From Tetmemena sp. SeJ-2015 (Eukaryota > Ciliophora > Spirotrichea > Sporadotrichida > Oxytrichidae), in contig JAJKFJ010025129.1 of assembly GCA_027382625.1 (NCBI GenBank), positions 1 to 10,215 on the forward strand: a stretch of 10,215 nucleotides of DNA, written 5' to 3'. The stretch's first letter is position 1. The number at the start of each line of letters is the position of its first letter. Under the pieces are notes generated by a model. It saw nothing but the letters and a program-made list of their open reading frames with translations, was not told where the DNA came from and searched no databases. The translations under genes and the position numbers were made by a program. This document shows positions 1 through 7,300 of this stretch, one piece after another.

Positions 1-2
1 CT

Positions 3-545
3 GAAAATGTTGCTGATGATTTCTATCACAAGTATGAACAAGACATCAAAATGAAAGAAAAGATAAGCAGACAAACCAAATAAATAAACAATAACTAAAT
101 GTAGGCAGTGTAAACAAAGCTGACAAGCAGCAATTCTCCGAGTTAGTTATTTAAATCCTCAATTCTTAAAAAACAGTCAAGGACTGGCGCTCACACTAAA
201 AAACATTAAAAATCATTTATTTTATAGATATAGCAGTCGCCAATCAACAATTCGTATTTGACCTATATTAATACATATATAAGGGTATTTTAAAAATTAA
301 GAGATTCAGATTCTGGTCCAATTTTTTAATTGACTCTGTTTGGACAAATCAAAAATGAAAATAATTATATTTTTGTTATTGTGGACCTTGACCTTATCAA
401 ATTTGCGTTTTGCATGTGCTCTCCAAGATTTATAGACAGTTTTTCTATTTTAAAAATTAATAAAAATCTATTTTTAAATATTCTATAAATCTCAGTAGCA
501 TTAAATTTATTTAAAGGATTTCATAATTAAGATAAATAAAGATGA
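3..545 (+). CDS. Partial 180-codon open frame at left edge
   Basis: Frame 3 is open from the window edge to UGA at 543-545; about nine UGAs fall in the other two plus frames. The first 80 codons are purine-rich and polar (ENVADDFYHKYEQDIKMKEK, then ISRQTKQINNNQ, and SILKKQSRTGAHTKKH), as in Gln/Asn/Lys-rich ciliate proteins, with UAA/UAG as Gln. From about 250 onward the sequence turns T-rich and may already be an IES. The start is outside the window and no family was recognised. It converges on the kinase gene, so it is probably a separate gene. Confidence 0.45.
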
Positions 546-1201
546 GCTATTTAAATATTAAAAAATAAAAGTAAAATTCAGTTTTTTGAAAGAGATAAAA
601 ATAATTGTATATTTTCTAGATTTAGAGATATAAAAATTGAGAAATCCGTAAATTAGCATTTATGGATAATAAATAATTATAATTTATATCTATAGTAATC
701 CAAACTTGAGGAAAAATAAAATAATTATATTTTTATAACAAAATCTATATTAATAGAATTAAATATTATTTTTATTAGAAGAGCAGAAACAAAAAAGTAT
801 TTAAAATAACTAGCTATAGTAAATTAAACCTAAATAAATAAGAAAGATATATATAGATAATTCAAAATGGGTCCTAAGAAAATGAATGATTTTTTTCCTA
901 TTCTAAAAGTCACAATCTTATTTTAAAATAGAGCTCCATAAAATTTCAAAATTTTGTCTAAAATTTTTTAGATTTTGAAGATAAAAATTTGTAGCTACTG
1001 GCTATAACCAGATCATACCTATGCAATTTTTAAAAAGAAATTCTAACTCTATCTTAGCATATTGAATACTGTAAGAAAATTTAAAATTATGTATTCAAAG
1101 ATATAAATTTAACTCGTCAAATCTTAAACTATGTTCATCCTCTTTTGATTAAGAAAGATTATGGCTATTGATAGAAAGAAAAGATTAATTTTAAAATTTG
1201 A
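546..1201. other. AT-rich stretch without clear genes
   Basis: I see no coding island here apart from the open continuation of the kinase frame down to UGA at 1013-1015. It probably holds the kinase 3-prime region and intergenic or eliminated DNA. Confidence 0.5.
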
Positions 1202-1337
1202 TTGAGGTAATTCTAAGATATGATCTATCTTAGGTCTTTGATGACTATTGTATTGGAGCATCTATCTTATTAAGGTGAGAAATTCTTGTGAGTATCCTTC
1301 TACTTATGGCATCCAGTCCTAGTCCTTGCACTGTTCG
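1202..1337 (-). CDS. Kinase MDS 14: C-terminal end of the kinase domain
   Basis: Encodes EQCKDQDWMPQVEGYSQEFL, then TLIRQMLQYNSHQRPKIDHI and LELPQ: the alpha-H/I block with the conserved Arg387 before Pro. Gln359, 364 and 378 are UAG/UAA. The left limit is not resolved. Past about 1202 composition drops to AT-rich, but the frame stays open to UGA at 1013-1015, so either the gene ends there or another IES and MDS follow. Confidence 0.92.
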
Positions 1338-4300
1338 GAATTTAAAAAATAAATCATAAATATTTAGAAGAATAAAGTTATTTAATTAAATAGATAATAT
1401 ACAAATTTATATTAAATGGGATTATTAATTTTGTAATCATAATTCGAAAAAGTGGCAAGATTTTTAGAGAAAAAAACTAAACCTTGAGAAGATCAGTCAT
1501 AAGGTCTTAACCAAAAATTTTTTATCAGCCAAGATAAGACTTAAATTCCAGACAATTATAAATGAAAATACAAGGTTTTAGAGAGTAAAAAATAAACGAG
1601 AATAAGCAGGAAGACTTGATTTTGCATGGGACAAATCTCTGGAAAAAATAAATAGATTTTGCCAGCATTTATTTCTCTTTTTTATGGCTTATTTATTCAA
1701 TAAATATTATAAAGATATCAAAATCAGCTCTGCCTATAATTAAAAAAAAGAAATGCGCAAAGGCTTCTTTTACTTCAAATAAAAAAGAACTATGTGTACC
1801 ATAAAAAATCTAAATATTCTAATATTTTGACTATAGTTTTCATCTTAAACATTTTGCAGTTAAATCAATTCTACAAAATATTATCAAATTAATTTTAAAA
1901 TTAAATTTATTCAAACATAAAACATCCTGGTAAAAATAAAAGTTCTTCAAACCAAAATTTGTTTAGTTAATTGAAAATATAATATTTTGTAGAATTCTAT
2001 CTATATAGAGATATATTCTAAAGTTAATGAAATGATAAACTCTGAAAAAAACTAAATTGATTGTTAATTATATTTATATAAAATTACCAACAAATTGAAT
2101 TTTAAATTTTAACTTTACTAATTTTTTTTTAAAAAAAAAGATGAAAAAAGGAAACTTTGAAATCAATTAACTTGAAAGAAAAGTGAACACAATTATCAAC
2201 ATCACCATCATTATTGTTCATGCATTTAAGATTCGATAATAAATTATAGCTATTTCTTTGAATAGTTAGGTATAGATATAATTCACTTAAATATTCTTAA
2301 ATATTGTTCGACTGAAGCCTTATATTGAAATCCCATAATCAAAAAGTACATCGTCTATCCAAGAGAGAATACATCAATTAAAAAAATTCATGAATAAATT
2401 TGATAGAATTTTTATAAATCAACAGCTGGTGAATGTATTATTGCTTTTCCTTCTTTATAAGCATCTTAAAATAAATTGGATAAATAAAGAATCAACTAAT
2501 TCAGGATCAATATAGCCCTGAGTGCCACCGGGATATTTATTATCAGGTTTATCCTTTAAGTCTTTGCAGAGTAAAAGATAAAAATTTAATCTAAATATAG
2601 ACTCCAAAGTCTGTTAGCTTATTTTAATTATTTATTTACATATGAAATAAATAAACCTGTTATTCTAATGTCATCCTCACTGAAGACTAGAATATTTTGG
2701 GGCTTTATATCACAGTGAACTATATCTTTTGAGTGAATCTTCCTCAGCCCTAATCAAAGCTAAAAAAAAGAGAATTTATTTAATCTATTTAAATTTTGGA
2801 GTAAATAGAAACGGAATTTGCACAATCAAAATAAATTTTATTTATTGCTATTAAATTATGGCTAAAAAAACACAAGCAAAGTGCTAAGATTAAGATTCAG
2901 TATGAGTGCGAAATATAAAAATAATGGACTTAGGTAAAAAAATGAAGCCTGATAAAGCAAATTTTTTATGCTAAATAAAATATTTTCTCAAATTTCGTAG
3001 AGATTTTAAGAATTTTTATTATTATATTAGCACATAATCAATTCACTTAAGTTATTTATTTAATTATGTCTTTAAGCAACTATTTCTGATTTTAAATTAG
3101 TGAAAATAATATAAACTAACTTATAGGATATATAAAGGTGTCTAAGATGAAATCTGGAATTCATTAGCTTTATAATTTAAATGTATAAAATGATACTTTC
3201 AAGTCATCAACAAAATCTGAGTTTAAATATAAAATTACTCTCTTATTAACAGAAAATCAAGATCTCTCTTTTAAATAAATTTTAATTTGAAATGGGTAAG
3301 CACATCCGACCTTATTAAATTCTAATTAAAATAAGACTAATTGGCACTAATTAATCTCGAAAAAAATATAATTAAGCTAAATATGATAGATTAAAAATCG
3401 TATTTAGAAATTTCTTGAATATTTTTTTAATGATATTAATTTACCCTAATTAAGGATAAAAAGTAGATATTGTTTTTAAGATGCCAAAAACAGTTAAATT
3501 TTATATTGATTAGGAAATAATTTCATAATTTTAAATGCGAGACTGAACAGTATTTAAACCATGTTTTTAATTATTTCTAATATTATATTTAATTTTGTTA
3601 ATTTGCTAAAATATTTATCATTTGCGAAAAAAAATATTAAATTTGTATGTATTTTATTTATAAATCCATTATTTTAATAAATTTAAATAGGTTTAATGCA
3701 TTAAAATCCAATCTAATAATTAAATACATAATCAGAATTCAGCAAATAAAATTTTATTTAAAAATAAAAATTTAATTTAAAATGTAAATGAATAAGATAT
3801 ACAATTAAAAAATAAAACTAAAAAGAAATTGATAAACGAAGACAGCCAGAGTCTTTTTTAATTTAAATTAATTTTCTAAATTCAAATATTCTAGGAAAAT
3901 CTTTTTAAAAATATTAAGATAACAAAACCATAATTTTACTGAAAATCAGATGCTTAATAGTCATTTAAATTATTATTTAAGTTCTTGGATTAAGATTCTA
4001 AGTCCTAATACAGATTGCCTAGGAGGATCCTATAATTTCTATTATAATCTATAAATAACTTTAATATTTAACGTCTTTAAATTATAGCCGAGAATTAAAT
4101 GGAAAATTAAATTAATTAATAAATTAAATCATAATGGAAGAAATAAGAGATTATCAAGAAATTTTAAGAATTTTATATCCTTGTAGCTTTTTTGTGGGAG
4201 CTCCAATCCTAAGTTATAAGTGACATTTGTTTTACCAGTTCAAATATTTTGAATCTCAAAATATGCGGGCATCATATCTCGATCCTAAGAGGGGTTATGA

Positions 4301-7300
4301 AGATGATTAAAGAAAAAACTCTTTTTTTTATAAGCTTTCAAATAAACTGCAAATCATAGGGTATTTGATCGATTTTAATTGACATAATTTTGTAACTCTT
4401 CATTTATTATTTTAATCAATCACAGATTAAAATTAAAATTCCTACTATAAATTTGAATTAGAAATGTCTTAAAATATATTCCTGATTTAAGTGCCTTCTC
4501 ATTTCCTTGCTCAATCTCAATATAATTCAAATATACTTGTTTTATGACCATTCTAATCTCAGCTACATTTCTTCTTTGCCAACTTCTGGAATCATCATCA
4601 ATGCCTCCACTCCAGAAAAATTGGCAGTTGTGTTTAATTCTTAGAGTACAATAGTTAAGTAAAATTACCTATTTAAAAAATTGTTTTTAGCAAAATTAAA
4701 GCCTCAAAAGAATGCTAAAATATTTATTTAAAAAGAGATTTAAAGCAAACACTCTAGCAATAAAAATAGTTTTACAGAACACTCTAAAAACTGTAAATTA
4801 AATAAAAGAGACTAGAAATTTTTTAAATAGAGCTGATAATAAAATAATAACCATGCTCCTAAATTCAATTCTTCAATTTAAAAAGAATTATTACACTTAT
4901 ATGCCATAAATTTCGTGCCATGTTACCAGTCAACGTCAGAAATCCCTAATAAAATAAATAATTTTAAGCTAATTTCCCCACTATTATGATTGATAATCAT
5001 TTGTTATTAAATTTGAAAATTTTTTAGGTATTCTTATTAAAAAAAGGAGAAAATTACATAAATAGATACATTTTCTTAAAGTTCTAAAAGTTTAAACTAA
5101 CTGATAGACTTACTGATTTAGAATAAAAAAGTATGTTATGTAAAATCTAATATTTAAAATGCGACTTAGGTTAAAATCTCCCAAGCTTAAGATTAGATTA
5201 ATAGTATAAATAAAAGCTATTATATAAAGCTTTCTATTCAGTAATTTTGTTATTAGAAAAGTATTTGATGAGGTCGCCTTATGATGCGAAATCCTGCACG
5301 ATTTGGATGGATGGTTTTTCTTCTCCATTTTAATAAATGAAGCAATCTATCAGTTGAAAATATAATTTATATTAATTCAGAGGAGTCAAGTATCTACTTT
5401 TTATGTTCTTCATTAATAAATTTATCATTTTAATGCTTATAATAATTAAACATAGAATTTATATTTATGTTTTAAACTAAGGAGTCATTTTTTATATAAT
5501 TTAACAAAAGATATTGTTATAAACTTTTAAATGATAAAATTTTTAATTTTCAAATGTCGCTTTATCAAAATTAAATTTTGATTAAAGGACTTCAAGTGTA
5601 GAAAAGTTTTTTAATTAACCTCTTTTTTCTTGCTGAACTCTACGATAATCAATCAATAAGTTTAATAATTTTGATCTTTGAAAGATTTAATATAACTAAA
5701 ATCCTATACGACAACAAGCAATAACCTATTCTAATTTCATAAATATCCAAGAAATTTATAGTTATGATGAGTCAAGTAGCATAGTTTCTCATTATTTCTT
5801 AGGGACAAATTACTGTTAATACTAAAATATCTGGTTTCATTTTTTTCTTTTAATAAAAATTGTTATAATTATATGCTTTATAGGATAAATTTTATCTATC
5901 ATTAGTTTTTTGCTTTTTACTTATTTAAAATTTAGAGGGAGGACGGAGGTGCAAGCACCACAAAATATGATGAAAAAAAACTATCTTAAAAGGGCCAATA
6001 TAAAGGAAAAATCACTTTAAAATGCCAAAAAGTTTAGTGACTCAGGATTTTAAAATATCCAAGATTGGTCATTTTCCTAATTTAAAATTTTTATGGAACG
6101 ATTTGTTATTATTTTTTAATTTAGTAAATATGACTACTTTATAAATTGAATTTTTTCATTAGAGAATAACAGAGTACCATTTTGCACCCTATATAGAGCT
6201 ATTAAAAATATTCCTTAACAAATTGTCTGCTCTTTTATCACTTGCTGTAGCTGGATAATATTGAGATTATATTATGAATTGCAATTATTATTCTTAAAAA
6301 TATAAAATTCTCCAATTACGTGATAGAGTTTATCAGTGTGTTTGCAGTAGTAATTTTATTCAATTATAGAAAAAGATTTCTTGGGTATTAAACTTAACTT
6401 CTCAGATTTGTCTGAGAAAAATTATATGAGCTAAAATTGGGAAAGTTTGTGAAAAAAATTTAAGCCATATTATAAAACTAAAGGGCGAATCATAAATATA
6501 GGCTGGGCGGCTTTAGAGATCTTTTTTATTGTAAAAAATAGTTCTTATCTCAAATTTAATAATTTTAATATTTAAACGTTACCTGAATGTTTTTCACTCA
6601 GCCAATGTTATCCACAGAGATTTTAATTCTGCAAAGTCAACTGCCACTGTTTTTTTTCCTGTTGATTTACTTTCTATTAGTCTTCTATTTCCATTGAATT
6701 CTTACCTCTAATATGCAAATTAACTTTAATTTCATTCCCGTTTAAAATAGAGCTTGAAATTAATTTTAAGGCCTTTTCATAACATATAAAATCTTAAATT
6801 TTTACATTAATTAAAATTTTGAATGCAAATTGTTTTTCATAATCTTTTTGCATATTTAGCTGTTTTTTGCCTATATTTACATTTTTTCATTAATTTTGAT
6901 AAAATAAAAAGTGATGGGTGTGCACTTCCGTCCCTCCCCAAATTTTTTTCATAAAAAAAAACAAAAAAACAAACATAATTATTGTGCTACTATCATTCAA
7001 TATACACTCTCATTATGTGGAAGAAGAAAAATATTGTATATATCATAATTTATTAAATTTAATTTGATTTTTTTCATGACTGTGATCTCCATGTTTGCTT
7101 AAAAATATTTGATAGCTTCCTCCTGGGCTTACTTAAATTTAGTTTCTTCTTGGACTTACAATTCTCTTTGTTCTATAAGGACTTACTAATTTCCAAGTTC
7201 ATCTTGTGCTAATAAAATATATTTTATTTTTGGAAAGAGCTATGATGATAGGAATACAAACTAACTATAATAACTTTGTTTTATAGTTGAATAATCTTAA

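Larger units (their letters stand above)
2755..4943. other. IES 9, 2189 bp, pointer ATTAGGG
   Basis: The largest IES, between the 7-base repeats at 2748-2754 and 4944-4950. Removing it joins FILLG to GLRKIHSKD in frame. Contents: 2755-4083 is AT-rich with nothing recognisable; 4084-4449 is a decayed dispersed repeat; 4420-4656 has a purine-rich minus-strand frame; the rest is AT-rich. Confidence 0.82.
5927..6946. mobile_element. About 1.02-kb element with terminal inverted repeats
   Basis: The left end (5927-5953, AAAATTTAGAGGGAGGACGG then AGGTGCA) matches the reverse complement of the right end (6921-6946, AAAATTTGGGGAGGGACGG then AAGTGCA) with one gap and about four mismatches. This GC-rich motif occurs nowhere else in the AT-rich surroundings. 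Such ends are typical of cut-and-paste DNA transposons. A target-site duplication is not clear; the left flank has TA just inside the repeat. The ends do not resemble the telomere-like C4A4 ends known for TBE elements. It lies wholly inside a kinase-gene IES, so it would be eliminated from the macronucleus. Confidence 0.72.
5369..7059. other. IES 7, 1691 bp, containing a TIR element
   Basis: It sits between TAATTT (plus) at 5363-5368 and 7060-7065. Excision joins MKKI to KLYFQLIDCF in frame. The 9-base repeat ATAAATTAT also occurs near the ends but breaks the frame. It contains the 5927-6946 inverted-repeat element. The remaining stretches 5369-5926 and 6947-7059 are AT-rich with nothing identified. 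It looks like a transposon insertion sitting inside an IES. Confidence 0.78.

Noticed and set aside
178..260. Similarity of the stretch near 225-250 to 9185-9205 (CAGTCGCCAATCAACA-like)
   Set aside because: Only about 20 bases match and the flanks do not align, so it is probably chance.
5110..5328. 72-codon standard-code ORF on minus
   Set aside because: It overlaps kinase MDS 7 in another phase; the kinase hinge motifs lie in the neighbouring frame, so this is a shadow.
7060..7065. ATAAATTAT (9 bp) as the pointer for the 1691-bp IES
   Set aside because: It is longer than AAATTA but shifts the frame into UGA within a few codons, so the 6-base AAATTA was preferred.
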